A DNA stretch of 64,000 bases from Manihot esculenta (Eukaryota; Streptophyta; Magnoliopsida; Malpighiales; Euphorbiaceae): assembly GCF_001659605.2 (NCBI RefSeq), contig NC_035161.2, positions 186,001-250,000 of the forward strand, written 5' to 3'. Position 1 is the first letter of the stretch; every line of letters starts with the position of its first letter. Both the position numbers and the translations under genes were made by a program. Positions 11,375 to 22,379 of this stretch are shown here, one piece after another. The notes beneath the pieces were generated by a model, which saw only the letters and a program-made list of their open reading frames with translations, was not told where the DNA came from and did no database searches.

Positions 11375-11385
11375 CTTTTTATAGC
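11375..11385 (-). promoter_or_regulatory. TATA box of LTR-A
   Basis: The minus strand reads CTATAAAAAGA. It lies between the motif array (11608-11820) and the gag start, about 950 bases from the coding start, as expected for a long gypsy leader. Confidence 0.6.
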
Positions 11386-11607
11386 TGCAGAATTTCATCC
11401 ATCTAGGGTTTCAAAATCCCTTTTTGATTTGGTGTTTGACTCCTCTTATGATGTTGAATTTAATTGCAATTGGAATTCCTTGGATGAGAAGCTCTTTCGT
11501 GGCTCTTGGTTTTATGTTGGTAGTGATTGGGTTGGATTTGGACTTCTGAAAATTCTGATTTCTGTTTTCTTCCCAATTTCCCGCTCTTCTGTCAGTTTCT
11601 GCTGTCA

Positions 11608-11820
11608 AAGTGATTTGCCTGGTGATTTGAGTGTTTTGGGTAAATCACTGACCCAATCACTTTTCTGTGAGTCAGTCCTCTCTGCCTCTGCGAGTGATTT
11701 GCCCAGTTTCTTCGAGTGTCGTGGGCAAATCACTGCCCATATCACTTTTGCCTGTTGCCTCCAGTTTTCTGCTTCAGCTTGATCTGGGCAGATCACTGGG
11801 CAAATCACTGACCCAATCAC
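11608..11820. repeat. Motif array in the U3 of LTR-A
   Basis: At least ten units of GTGATTTG(CC), GGGCAAATCACT, CCCAATCACTT and CCCATATCACTT spread over 213 bases just upstream of the promoter. They are the same motif family that appears in the coding frames of this element. Confidence 0.8.
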
Positions 11821-11968
11821 TTTTCTGTCAATTTTCTGCACTTTTTCTCCAATTTTTCAAATTCTTCCTTTTCTGTAAAAACAAGATAAAAACCATAAAT
11901 TAACCAAAAAAATGTGTAAATAAACAATAATAATTATGATAAAAATGTGGCTAAATTGTGCTTGATCA

Positions 11969-12601
11969 CTTATTAATCCAATTAAATTCGTAATTGTTTA
12001 ATTTGATTAATAACAAGTAGCAATTAACATATTAGTTTATATTAAAAAAATTAGTAGATTTGATTTAAATAAATCGCGTATTTTTATTAATCAAGTTTGA
12101 GTTCTTTTCTCTTAATGTAGCTTGATTAATTAAATCTACATGCGTGTTGGGATTGTTAGTTAACTAGGAATTAATCTAAACGCAAAGTGGATTAATTTAA
12201 TAATAAGGAAGAGTTTGTGAGATTCGCTTGTTTGACTACTATAACCAAACAATAAATAATAACATGAAGTATTTTTCTAACCAATAATCAATTGCAAAAC
12301 ACCTCAATTTAATTATTTTCAGCTGAAGTTTTTAATTTATTATTTATTTTTTAATTTTCAATTGCATTATTTTTTTTTTTTTTAAGTTTATTTTCCTTAA
12401 CTTGCCCAAGGCAAAACCAGTTTTATCAAAAACTCTATTCTTCTCACTTTTTGTATTAAACTACTCTTCTATTTCAATTGATCATCTAAATTAAACAGAT
12501 TTAAGATCTCTATGGAATCGATACTCACTTATCCTATCTACAAGTTTATATTAATCAGAAAAAGGAAAGTAAAATTAAATTGACAAATTTAACACCAACC
12601 A
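11969..12601 (+). mobile_element. LTR-B remnant (copy 1), 3' part, cut by the LTR-A element
   Basis: This stretch aligns with 29845-30015 and with 55180-55750 plus 58019-58095: shared landmarks are ATTAATCYAATTAAATYCG, AAATCTACATGCGTGTTGG and ATCGATACTCAC. It ends AACACCAACCA where copy 3 ends GACACCCGTCA. The left half of the LTR is displaced by the LTR-A insertion at 11968/11969. Confidence 0.75.
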
Positions 12602-12779
12602 TTAGTGTTCTTGCGTCTGCTGTTCCAAATGTGCTACCAATGATCTATTTCAGCTTTGCTTCTTTATTCAAGCTTCGTGCAGTTTTCTCAATGAAAAGAA
12701 GCGCTTCTACTTGATCAAACCTGATCATTACAAAAATAAAATGAGTTAAACATCGTTCTTCGGCAACAGTGACAAAATT
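12602..12779 (-). pseudogene. Primer site and gag N-terminus of the LTR-C element, decayed
   Basis: On the minus strand a decayed tRNA-Asp primer site (12774-12757, 13 of 18 bases kept; four of the five changes are transitions) is followed by an ATG near 12729 and a short frame. It contains LLFIEKTARSLNKEAKLK, which parallels LLYDPEIEKTAKSLRKQANL in the LTR-A gag. LTR-B begins abruptly at 12601, so the rest of the gag was displaced. Confidence 0.6.
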
Positions 12780-12913
12780 TGGTGGGTGTCGAATCTAACA
12801 AAAATAAATCATCCTCTTCTAATCAATTATGAGCTGCAGATATCGTGAATAAGGTCGAATCTATAAAGAACGAGTTAACTACTATTTTCTGTGAGAACAG
12901 ATGTGGAAGAAGA

Positions 12914-13370
12914 TGAATGACGACCTCACGATCTGATGACCAACCTAATGACGACCAAACTAATGACCTGATGACTGATCTAATGACTTAATGACCTATC
13001 AACTTGACCTGTCGACCTGACGACCTTATGACCGACCTGTCTTCATAGTAGATCCACAATCTAACAACCTTACTACTAAACTGATGACCTGACGATACAA
13101 TGGCTGACCACAAACTATCGATAAGACGACCGATCGATTGACGACTATCAACCAAATGACTATCGACCTAATGACCGTCTTAACAACCTACTTGTGACTT
13201 GATAATCGACTACTTAATGACCTGACGACCGACGATCGATGACCCAATTACTTGATGACCAACTGACCAAATGACCTGACTGATGACTAAACCAAAGACT
13301 GCCCTGACGACCTGTCGATTAACCGACTTGATGGTTGCCCTGACAACCTGTCAACCTGCTTCTCAACATA
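12914..13370. repeat. TGACC/TCGACC motif array in LTR-C
   Basis: About 35 imperfect copies of a 9-12 base unit (CTAATGACC, CTGACGACC, CTGTCGACC, ACTGATGAC and variants) fill roughly 450 bases. There is no fixed period and no reading frame. Many units contain short palindromes such as TCGA or ATCGAT. Confidence 0.7.
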
Positions 13371-14276
13371 GCAAATTAAAGTATAAAAATAAAGGAGAGT
13401 TTGGATTGAATAGATTTAACCATATGCAAAAGTAAACTAATAAAGAAGCAAATAATTAAAGAGATTAATCAAAGTAAGAAAACATCTAGCTTCTGGATTA
13501 TCATGTTAATTCTCTGGATTGATCATAAATGCAAGGATGTCTTAATTTTTTGTCAGCTGGTTATAGTTATTGATATGGTCTGACAATCTAATCTTCTCTT
13601 AGATAATAGGATAAAAAGGATCAGATCACTAATCAGCCTTAATCAATAAACAAACCACATGATTAAAGCTAAATGAGATTTAATTTGATAACGACATTAA
13701 GAACTAGGAAGACCTTACTCCAATCAAGAAGTTCACTCTAGTGCGACTGTGAAATCAGAATACGTTATTCCACAATAAAGTATTATTTGTCACTAGTATC
13801 AAACTCACAAGAAATTATAGACTTAATGAATCCAAATTACTGTATAATATTCATTCAATTAAACAATTGGCCAGACTGCATCAACTAAACAAATAATAAT
13901 CTCAAGAATAAAAGGAATAATATAGAAACCAAAAATGTGAAGGAGAATTAAGATTGATTTGATCTCACAATCCTTGTAAATTATATCTCGAAAATTTTCT
14001 AACTAGATACAAGAGTTTGGATACTGAAACTCATGTTTAAACTCCAAAACTGTCAATCAAAAACTCTTTGAAAAACTCTGACTCCTCAGTTCAAAGAACC
14101 TTCACTTTTTTAAAGGGGTAATCCTAACCTAAAGAGAAATAAAAGAAGAATCCTTTTAAAAGGGGAGTTACAATTCCTAATTTCTTGATCTTTTTGAAAT
14201 CATTTCTTTCCAAACTGGTTTCTACAATTAATTGATAATCCGATATGGAAATCATGTTGATATCGCACGAGCAAGC

Positions 14277-15546
14277 TAAAACAGCCCGGCCCAAACTGGC
14301 CCAAATAACTTTTGGGCCCAATTTTCACTTGGCCCAAAATGGTTAACCCAAGTTATTTAATAGTTTCGTGCTAGCTATTATATACAATTTAGATTTTCTA
14401 TAATATGACGATCTGGGACGGAAGCCGCAAGCAGACAGCTGCCCGTTAGACTCGGTCCCGTTAAATTTGTGACGTCCTCATCGCTATTGAATCGGATACA
14501 ATTGCTAATCAGGACCAAACCCTTGGATATTATGGTTCGCTAGTACCTCGGGCGGCTCTACCTCGTCTCTCACGGGTAGCCCTTTCCTCGTAGGTCCACT
14601 AGCTCTGCACAATTTGTCTGACCCAGGGTGGCTCTGATACCAATTGAAACAGCCCGGCCTAAACTGGCCCAAATAACTTTTGGATCCGCTTTTCACTTGA
14701 GCCAAAATGGTTAACCCAAGTTATTTAGTAGTTTCATGCTAGCTATTATATACAATTCTAATTTTCCATCATCTTCTAATGTGGGATGGATTCTGCACCG
14801 AAAGCAGGCAGCTGGCCGTTACACTCGGGTCCCGCTAAATTTGCGACGTCCTTGTCGCAACTGAATCGGTTACAATTGCTAACAGGACCGAACCCTTGGG
14901 TATTGTGGTTCTCTAGTATCTCGGGCGGCTCCACCTCGTCTCTCATGGGTAACCCTTTCCTCGCAGGCCCACTAGCTCCGCACAATTTGTCTGACCCAGG
15001 ATGACTCTGATACCAATTGAAACAGTCGGGCCCAAACTGGTCCAAATAACTTTTGAACTCACTTTTCACTTGTCCCAAAATGGTTAACCCAAGTTATTTA
15101 GTAGTTTCATGCTAGCTATTATATACAATTTAGATTTTCTATAATTTGACGATTTGAGACGGAAGCAGCAAGTAGACGGTTAGTATCAGAGCCACCCTGG
15201 GTCAGACAAATTGTGCAGAGCTAGTGGACTTGCGAAGAAAGGGCTACCCATGTGAGATGAGGTGGAGTCGCCCGAGGTACTAGCGAACCACAATATCCAA
15301 GGGTCTAGTCCTGGTTAACAATTGTATTTGATCCAGTTGCGATGAGGACATTGCAAATTTAGCGGGACCGAGTGTAACGGTCAGTTGCCTGCTTGCGGCT
15401 TTCGTCCCACATCGTCATATTATAGAAAATCTAAATTGTATATAATAGCTAGCACGAAACTACTAAATAACTTGGGTTAACCATTTTGGGCCGAGTGGAA
15501 AGCGAGTCCAAAAGTTATTTGGGCTAGTTTGGGCCGGGTTGTTTCA
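14277..15546. mobile_element. TRIM cluster: three LTRs and two internal regions in minus orientation joined to an inverted copy
   Basis: LTRs of about 174-179 bp at 14277-14450, 14645-14823 and 15018-15182 (minus; the last truncated) and 15373-15546 (plus). Each runs TGTAAC..GGCTGTTTCA in its own orientation. The minus-oriented internal regions (14451-14644, 14824-15017) are 194 bp each. They carry a met-tRNA-type primer site, TGGTATCAGAGCC, next to the LTR end (plus-strand GGCTCTGATACCA at 14630-14642; decayed at 15003-15015). At 15182 the truncated third LTR meets the primer site of the inverted copy, followed by its internal region (15183-15372). No coding region is present. The class is terminal-repeat retrotransposon in miniature. 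Confidence 0.85.
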
Positions 15547-15804
15547 AGTGCCCAAAGTCTGTCTTGCCTAAGGTCTGTTTTGCGAGGTCCGCCTTGTTCG
15601 AGAATGGCTTTGTCTGAGGTCCGCCTTGCAACTCCACTTCTAATTTCTGCCTAAATCTTTCAATTAAGAGCTTTTTTTTTTCAAAAAAGTATAAAATCTG
15701 TCAATATCAAAAAAAAATAAATATTCATAATTCAACATAATCAACTCCAATTTAATAAAATAGAATAGAATGTGTACTAAATAGGTAAAATATACATCTT
15801 ATCA

Positions 15805-18180
15805 TTCTACTCGTTTTGCGTTGAGCTTAGGACCTCCATTCTAGCTAGCTTTAGCTAGCTATGCTATTCAATTGGACACTCAGGCATTTGCAGAAGTTTG
15901 TGGGTAATTAATAACATAGAATTAAGATCTCAAGATGATTTATTATATAACAGTTCGATCCATTAAAACGAGACTAAATAACTTTTAATTCATTTTATAC
16001 TTACTTAAAATTAATTTAAATTTTTATATTTATGTATTATACTTAGTATTTTATTTAGAATTTTTTATTATATACACAAATATAAAAAATATAAGAATTG
16101 ATAGCGAATAGTAAAAAAAGATAGTGTAAAAGACAAGAGATGATCTATAAAATTTTATTTTATTTATATCTATATTTTTTATCTCTTTTTTTTAGAATTG
16201 ATTAGATATGTTTACATTTTATTTTTTAAAATTTTTTTGCTAGTTTAATGTTTTAATTGTGGTATATGATTCAATCTCTTTATTTATTTTTTATTTTAAT
16301 TTCGATTGTATCTATATAATCTAATATTTTTATATTTTTTTATATTAATATTCTTGGTATTTGGTTGTTATTTACCCATACCAATAAAAATTGTTTTCCT
16401 ACAAATTAAAGAATTGTGTTGATGATCTTAACTTTTCAAATATAAATACATGTCGAGCAGGTTTTGAAATCTATTTTGTATTTATAAAGATTTTTTATAT
16501 AACCACAAAGACATGAATTTATCATCAGAATGATCCTCTGATTAAGGGTTAAAAATCCTTTTTAAACTCTCTTTAGTTACAGTTAGTGAATAAGCTCGAA
16601 AATGAAAGCCACAATCACCAAGAATATTCTCTGCACTGCAGCAGAGCATAAGTGCAGTGAAATTTCAGTTGGACAAGGCTGATGCCCTACCCATTCGGTT
16701 GTTTTTAAATTGCTGAAGGCTAGAGCTCCTGAGAGTTTTAAAAAGTAAATCAATTAAGTTATAATACATTTGCATATTAAAAAATAAAAAAGCAAGTATA
16801 TATAATGCATATATTAAAACAAATACAAAATACTAGTATCACACCACTTTAAACAAACATGATTGATAAAAAAATAAAAAATAGATATAGTGATTTAATG
16901 TGGTTTAATCGTATAGTCTAAATTCTTATTTGATTGGGGTAATTCAACTAAGAAATTTGAAGATTTTAAAAAATGTAAAAATTGTTTCTGTTTGGTAGAC
17001 ATTTCTTATTGATTTTTCCACTTAATGGAGTGAAAATAATTTACTTATCCAACCTAATTAACTAATACATTTGAACCAAATAAGATCTAATTTTAGAAGT
17101 AAAATAGAGATAAATTTTGATTATCATGATGGAAAATAATTTGATATAATCTCATAAAACTATGATTTCAAATCGCGATGGCGCAAATTTTTTTAATAAA
17201 TTTACAAAGTTCATTAAATTAAAACATATAAAAATATAATCAAAACTAAACTATACAACTTAATAACAAGTAGAAATATATCAAATGAATACAAAATTAA
17301 GTTATAAATATATCATGAATATATCAAATAACACTAAAAAGATAGTAAAGTTTGAGAAAATTTTGAGAGAATTGAGAAAAATTTAATCGATATAAGTAAA
17401 TATAGACTGCTAATTTGAGAAAAATATGAATTTTTTTAAGATTTTTGCTTTGGAATATGGATATGAATGAAGACGGCCTTGGAAGAATCCTCCAATAATT
17501 CATATTCATGTTACTAGGAGTGTTAAGAAAGAAAAAAAAAACTTATATGAAAATTCCTACCGTGAAAAGAAAAATAATGGTCGTTATAGCTATTATTTCA
17601 CGGCCTATAATGGATGTTACTATTGCATAATGACCGTAATGACCATTACAATAATAAAATTTTAGCACCGTTATTTCAAGAGTTTAACTGTCATGAACTT
17701 TTTAAAAACCGTAATTCTAATTATTTAAAACTATATTCAAAACTTTCAAATTCTATCTCAATATATTTCTCCAATAATTTCACACGTATTATAAAATTGC
17801 GTCATAAAATATTATTTTGATCGCGAACAAAAAAAATGGGGATCAATTCATCAGCCCACTTAATCAACCGTATAAATGCCATATGCCATAGGTGTATAAA
17901 AATTTAATTATGATGCTTTATTTTGCAGAAATAAAGCAAGTTGTTGGGGGTGGGGCCAACGCAGCAGGCCGCAGGCATTGAAGGGTAAATAGTACGGCTG
18001 TAAGAAGATAAGTAAACGAATGGTGGTGGCTGTTCCAAAAAGTGGTAATTTGGAATATAGAATCTGAAATGTTGATTAATAATTGGTGGGTGAATGGACT
18101 AGTGGACCTTAACCTGATCTCCCTCTCTTTCCCATAAATTCTCTTAAATTTGGCAATGGTGTAGCCTCCCCATCAAAGAG
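15805..18180. other. AT-rich intergenic sequence
   Basis: Low-complexity AT-rich sequence with short A and T runs. I see no open frame with a recognisable product, no clear terminal repeats and no RNA gene. A segment near 16400-16760 (around TCATCAGAATGATCC) looks like old repeat DNA but cannot be classified. Confidence 0.5.
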
Positions 18181-18221
18181 AATCTTCTACTCATTGGTGT
18201 AAAATACTCCACAGTTTGTAC

Positions 18222-18228
18222 TATATAA
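18222..18228 (+). promoter_or_regulatory. Possible TATA box of the WAT1-related gene
   Basis: TATATAA in the context ACTATATAATCACC lies about 850 bases upstream of the chosen start codon. If it is used, the 5' leader is long and may hold an intron (a TTGCAG|G acceptor-like site is at 18486-18491). This is a weak inference. Confidence 0.3.
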
Positions 18229-19080
18229 TCACCATAGCTTCAAAAGCGTAGAACTTTTTTTTCCCTCTTGATCTATTTATATATCCAGGAATTTCAATAG
18301 AGAAGAATATCAAGTACTGATCAATCCAAAGATTGAGATAATTTTCTTTTTCCTTTTTCTTGAAGATACATCAAAGAACAAACACTAGGATATATCGTAT
18401 TTGGTACTTGGTTTTTCACCATCCTTCCATATTTTTCATAAGCAGAAATTAAGATTTGACATATTGTTCTTGCTTAGCTTCCAAATTGCAGGATGAATAA
18501 GAAAGCTACCTACTACTTCTACTGTTTCAAAGATAAGTATTAGATGCTGTGTACAGGGGAGGAAGAAGAGTATGCCTCCACTCAAAAAGATGCCAAGTGA
18601 GCTATATATCGTAGAAACAGATAATCAAATGGAGGAAAAATGCTTTAACTAATATTAACAACATCATCCAGGTAAAGCCTAGAATGCAAGTGAAGAAAAG
18701 GAAAAAAAGGAAAGAAAAAACTCGTGGCCAATAAGCAGAACTTCTGGTGATGAGATCACGCATTGATGCTCACTATTTAGTGTCAACCTGGCAATTGATT
18801 CCCATATAATCTCCATTTGTTGGAAAGGATCAGTCAAAAGAAAGCAAAAAAGAAGAGAATATATATTAAACTATTGTCAAAGTTGGTTGCTTAAAGCATT
18901 GATGTGATTTGAAGAATTTAATCTTGCTTTGTTCCCACTTATTCCGGAGTCCATTTATTTAGAGCAACAGATGTCTGGCTAAGATGGATGTGCTATTTGA
19001 TACAAGAGAAAAAATTTTTTACGTATTGGAGCGTTTATTGCTCTTCTTCCTCTTCTTCTTCTCTCATACTGCTGAATTCA

Positions 19081-22000
19081 ATGGCTGCTATAAAGAGTTG
19101 CGAAGAATGGAAACCTTTCTTTGCTATGTTGACAGTTGATTTTGCCTTCGCCATTGTGAATATTCTTCTTAAGAAAGTCCTTGACGAGGGTATTAATCAT
19201 TTGGTCCTTATCACATACCGCCTCTCAATTTCTGCTGCTTTCTTAGGCCCCATCGGCTACTTCTGGGAAAGGTAGGAGCTTTTCAGTCATCATTTCTACT
19301 TATCCTTTTTTTTTTTTTTTTTTTTTCCGAATTTGAGTGATAAAACTTTATCTCGACAACCAACAAGTGTGAGGATGAGTACTCGGTAGGAGCATTTTAG
19401 CCTTAGTGAATTGATGGGTGTGTACAGGATTTATTCTCAGCTTGGTGGGCTGGGGACACTTGGTTTTATACCAAAAGCTTGTATTGTATACATATATCTT
19501 TACTGTGAACAGACAAATATGCAGCTGATTTAAATTAGTTCATAGCTTCATGTACTTAAATAATTAGTTTGTTAAGCTTGCTTGCAGGACTACCAGACCA
19601 AAGCTTACCTTTCGCATCTTATGTTACCTCTTCGTGAGTGCAATTGTCGGGTCCGTATTATTATATAACATAAACAACGTAGATTTTCCATCTTTTAGTG
19701 CTTTTTCTCAGATTCTCATGACAAACAAATATTTTCTTGTAGGGCATCACTAACTCAATTGTTCTTCCTTATTGGTATTCAATACACATCTGCTACGTTT
19801 TCATGTGCCTTCATCAACATTGTGCCTGTGATCACATTTATAATGGCATTGCCATTCCGGTACCATATGAACAAATTATCACCAGCCCCTCAGTTTCATG
19901 ATTCTTCAGAAGTTGCGAGCTTCTTCATCGAACATCTTTATATTTATCTGACTGCTGTTACATGAATGATACTGCAGGATGGAGAGTGTAGATATAAAAT
20001 CCAATAGCGGGAGAGCTAAAATAGTGGGAACTGTTGTGTGTGTTGGAGGAGCCATGGTGTTGACTCTTTACAAGGGAATGCCTTTATTTGACCGTCCGCA
20101 ATCACAGACGACTGTAAGTATACCTCAAGCCATGGAACACAGTATCAAGCTAAGTTATTCCAAAAAGGCAGAAAGATGGACGATTGGCTGTGTAGCTTTG
20201 ATTGTGGGAACCCTTTTGTGGTCTTCATGGTTTCTTCTTCAATCAAATATTGGCAAGAGATACCCCTGCCAATATTCCAGTACTGCCATTATGTCCTTCT
20301 TCGGTGCCATTCAGTCAGCTATCTTATGCTTGTCCACTGAAAGGAACTTTTCTATCTGGGTTCTCAAGGGAAAATTAGAAATCATCACTGTCCTATATGC
20401 CGTATGTACATACTTTCCCTTCCCTTTTCAATTATTCACCATAAAAAATTGAGCCTTTTATGACCGAATTTCAGTGGAAAAAAAAAAGCATTAAAATTTA
20501 TAGAGAAGCACTAGAATTTCACCACTAAATATTAAAAATCACCAAAACTTTTAACATTGCTGTTACTGTTATGTCAAAAAAAAAAACAAAAAAACATTGC
20601 TGTTACTGTGGTATAATAGAGCGGCCAATTTTACACATTTAGCGGCGAAGTTTTAGTGATGAAGGATTAGTTGGGTCGTGCAGGGAATGGTGGGATCAGG
20701 ACTGTGCTATGTGGGGATGTCATGGTGTGTAAAGAAAAGGGGTCCTGTATTCACCTCAGCATTCAGTCCCCTCGTTCAAATAATGGCAGCCATGTTTGAT
20801 ATCCCTATCTTGCATGAGGATCTCCATTTAGGCAGGTGGGCAACTCTTCTTCTTCTTCTTTCTTTGATTTTTTGTTGATTTGCTTCTATGACTTTAAAAA
20901 TCTCATCATTTTCAAAAAATAATAAAATAAAAATAAGGTTTTTTGATTTGGGTACTTTGGTTTTATTTTATTTTGTTTTTAATTTGTTCTTTTTACTCTT
21001 AGAAATTACTTAATAGAAAGTTGCCATGGAAATTACTTACTGTTAAATTAAATGCAACATTCCACGAATTCCTATATTGGTGAAAAGTGAAATGTTTAAA
21101 ATATTTTTATAGCAATAACTAAGAAATACTAAAATAATTTAATTTAATTTTTTGCAGTAAATAAGAATGCCTCAAAGTTATTTGAGCTGGTTAAAATCGT
21201 AGTGTTGTAATTAGCATCTAAAAGAAAAATCGTTACACCAAAATTGATTATAGACTTCCTCTTCTTTTCTCTATAGGTGAATTAGAATTGTGTTTTTAAA
21301 ATAGTTATTTCATTCTTCTTACAAATATAAATTATTTTTCTTCGTTATTTATTTCAAAATTATATTTCACCATTCTTTAGGAACTTATTTATTAATTTTT
21401 AATTTATTTCTATTTAATGTGTTGAAAAATAAAATTTATTATTTCCCTCCACAATAACTATCTTATTTATTATTTTGAGAATTTCAAATTAACATTAATT
21501 ATTATTTTCCATATATATTCTTACTAATTTTTAAGTAATTAGATATTACTAATTTTTTATTATTTTAAAATTATTTTTACTTTTTAATTATACAGTATAT
21601 AAATCGATTATTATAATTTTATTTTATTTTTAAAATTTTTTTAAAATATTTATTAATATTTAATAAAAATTATTATATTTAAGATAAATATAATTGAAAA
21701 ATTAATAAAAAAATTATATTTTTTAATATGTGTGAAAAAGTAAAATATATGAAAGTATTTAATAAAAATTATTATATTTAAGTTGGATATAATTGAAAAG
21801 TTAATAAAGAAAATTATATTTTTTAATATGTGTGAAAAAGTAAAATGTATAAAAATTATGGAAAAGAAATATTTATATTTAATAAAAATATAATTATGTA
21901 AAAGAATATTTTAAATAAATTATTATATTTTTTTAATTAAAAATATTAATTAATTTTATTAATTTAAGTAAATAAACCTTTAAGCCATAAATATTAGAGG

Positions 22001-22379
22001 ACAAAAATAGTATTAATTATAAAAATAATTTAATAATAAAATAATATGAGTAAAAAATATATTAAAAAATAAAATAAAATTTATTATTTTAACGATATTA
22101 ACTAAATTTTCTTAATTTATATAAAAATAAGTATAGACCTACCGTGGGATCGATAGGGAAAATAATTGTTTATTGTTTAATTTTTCACTAATTGAAAATC
22201 GAACTGCCAGCTTGCTGGGATCCATCATTGTCATTATTGGACTTTACTTTCTGCTGTGGGGTAAGAACAAGGAGATGCAGAATCATGCAATAAAAGTTGC
22301 TCAAGAAGCTGAAGAGATGAAAGAACAAGAGTCACAATTACAAGTGATGACTGTCTCTTGTGATTCCAGGTGTCCTTAA
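19081..22379 (+). CDS. WAT1-related / EamA (nodulin MtN21-type) transporter, six exons
   Basis: Exons: 19081-19271, 19588-19650, 19743-19859, 19978-20401, 20684-20835 and 22211-22379. All introns are GT..AG, the phases agree, and the sum is 1116 bases, 371 residues plus TAA. The family has ten membrane helices in two EamA repeats and moves small metabolites; the Arabidopsis founder exports auxin from the vacuole. Visible features: KPFFAMLTVDFAFAIVNILLKK at the N-terminus, then ITYRLSISAAFLGP and FFLIGIQYTSATFSCAFINI in the first repeat. WTIGCVALIVGTLLWSSWF opens the second, followed by SGLCYVGMSWCVKKRGPVF and SLLGSIIVIIGLYFLLWGK near the end. The start at 19081 fits the family (MAAIKSCEEWKPF); an in-frame ATG at 18988 would add 31 unrelated residues. 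Intron 5 is 1375 bases and very AT-rich. Substrate unknown. Confidence 0.92.
21657..21855 (+). repeat. Tandem duplication, 99-base period, in intron 5 of the WAT1-related gene
   Basis: TATTTAATAAAAATTATTAT begins at 21657 and again at 21756. Both copies continue through AATTGAAAA.TTAATAAA and TTTTTAATATGTGTGAAAAA with few differences. It is non-coding. Confidence 0.7.

Larger units (their letters stand above)
2111..11968 (-). mobile_element. Athila-like Ty3/gypsy retrotransposon (LTR-A element), 5' LTR to 3' untranslated region
   Basis: In minus-strand order: 5' LTR (11968-10477), tRNA-Asp primer site (10471-10454), gag-pro-pol frame (10424-4774), a leader with short-motif repeats, an env-position ORF (4285-2612), a purine tract near 2478-2466 and a tail to 2111. 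There the plus-strand LTR-D begins, so the 3' LTR of this element is not in the window. It is inserted in an LTR-B copy that resumes at 11969. The clade call rests on the tRNA-Asp primer site, the DLGAS protease motif, the FMDDF reverse transcriptase motif and a second ORF after pol. Stops and one frameshift make it non-autonomous. Confidence 0.85.
10477..11968 (-). mobile_element. LTR-A, 5' LTR of the minus-strand Athila-like element
   Basis: Read on the minus strand it starts TGATCAAGCAC (11968) and ends CGCTTATCA (10477), giving a 1492-bp LTR with TGAT..ATCA ends. The U5 end matches the U5 end of LTR-D. The primer site follows within six bases. A TATA box lies at 11385-11375. The U3 holds a dense array of GTGATTTG/CAAATCAC motifs (11608-11820). 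The sequence resumes as LTR-B at 11969, so this LTR marks the insertion point in that older element. Confidence 0.85.
12780..15804 (-). mobile_element. LTR-C, 5' LTR of an older Athila-like element, interrupted by a TRIM cluster
   Basis: Minus-strand start TGATAAGATG (15804) resembles the LTR-A start, and the end ..GACACCCACCA (12780) resembles the LTR-B end. A decayed primer site and gag start follow. A TRIM cluster (14277-15546) is inserted in it; without that the LTR is about 1755 bp. It carries an unusual TGACC/TCGAC motif array (12914-13370), a purine-rich promoter-like region near 14110, and repeats of GTCCGCCTTG (15560-15640). Boundaries are by comparison with LTR-A and LTR-B. Confidence 0.6.

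Noticed and set aside
12914..13370. Satellite DNA
   Set aside because: No constant period; the array lies within LTR-C limits defined by comparison with other LTRs.
14276..15546. A Cassandra-type (5S-bearing) TRIM
   Set aside because: I see no 5S promoter boxes in the LTRs; the ends and primer site fit a different TRIM family.
18988..19080. N-terminal extension of the WAT1-related protein from the ATG at 18988
   Set aside because: The 31 added residues (poly-Ser and hydrophobic) do not fit the family, whose proteins begin close to KPFFAML.
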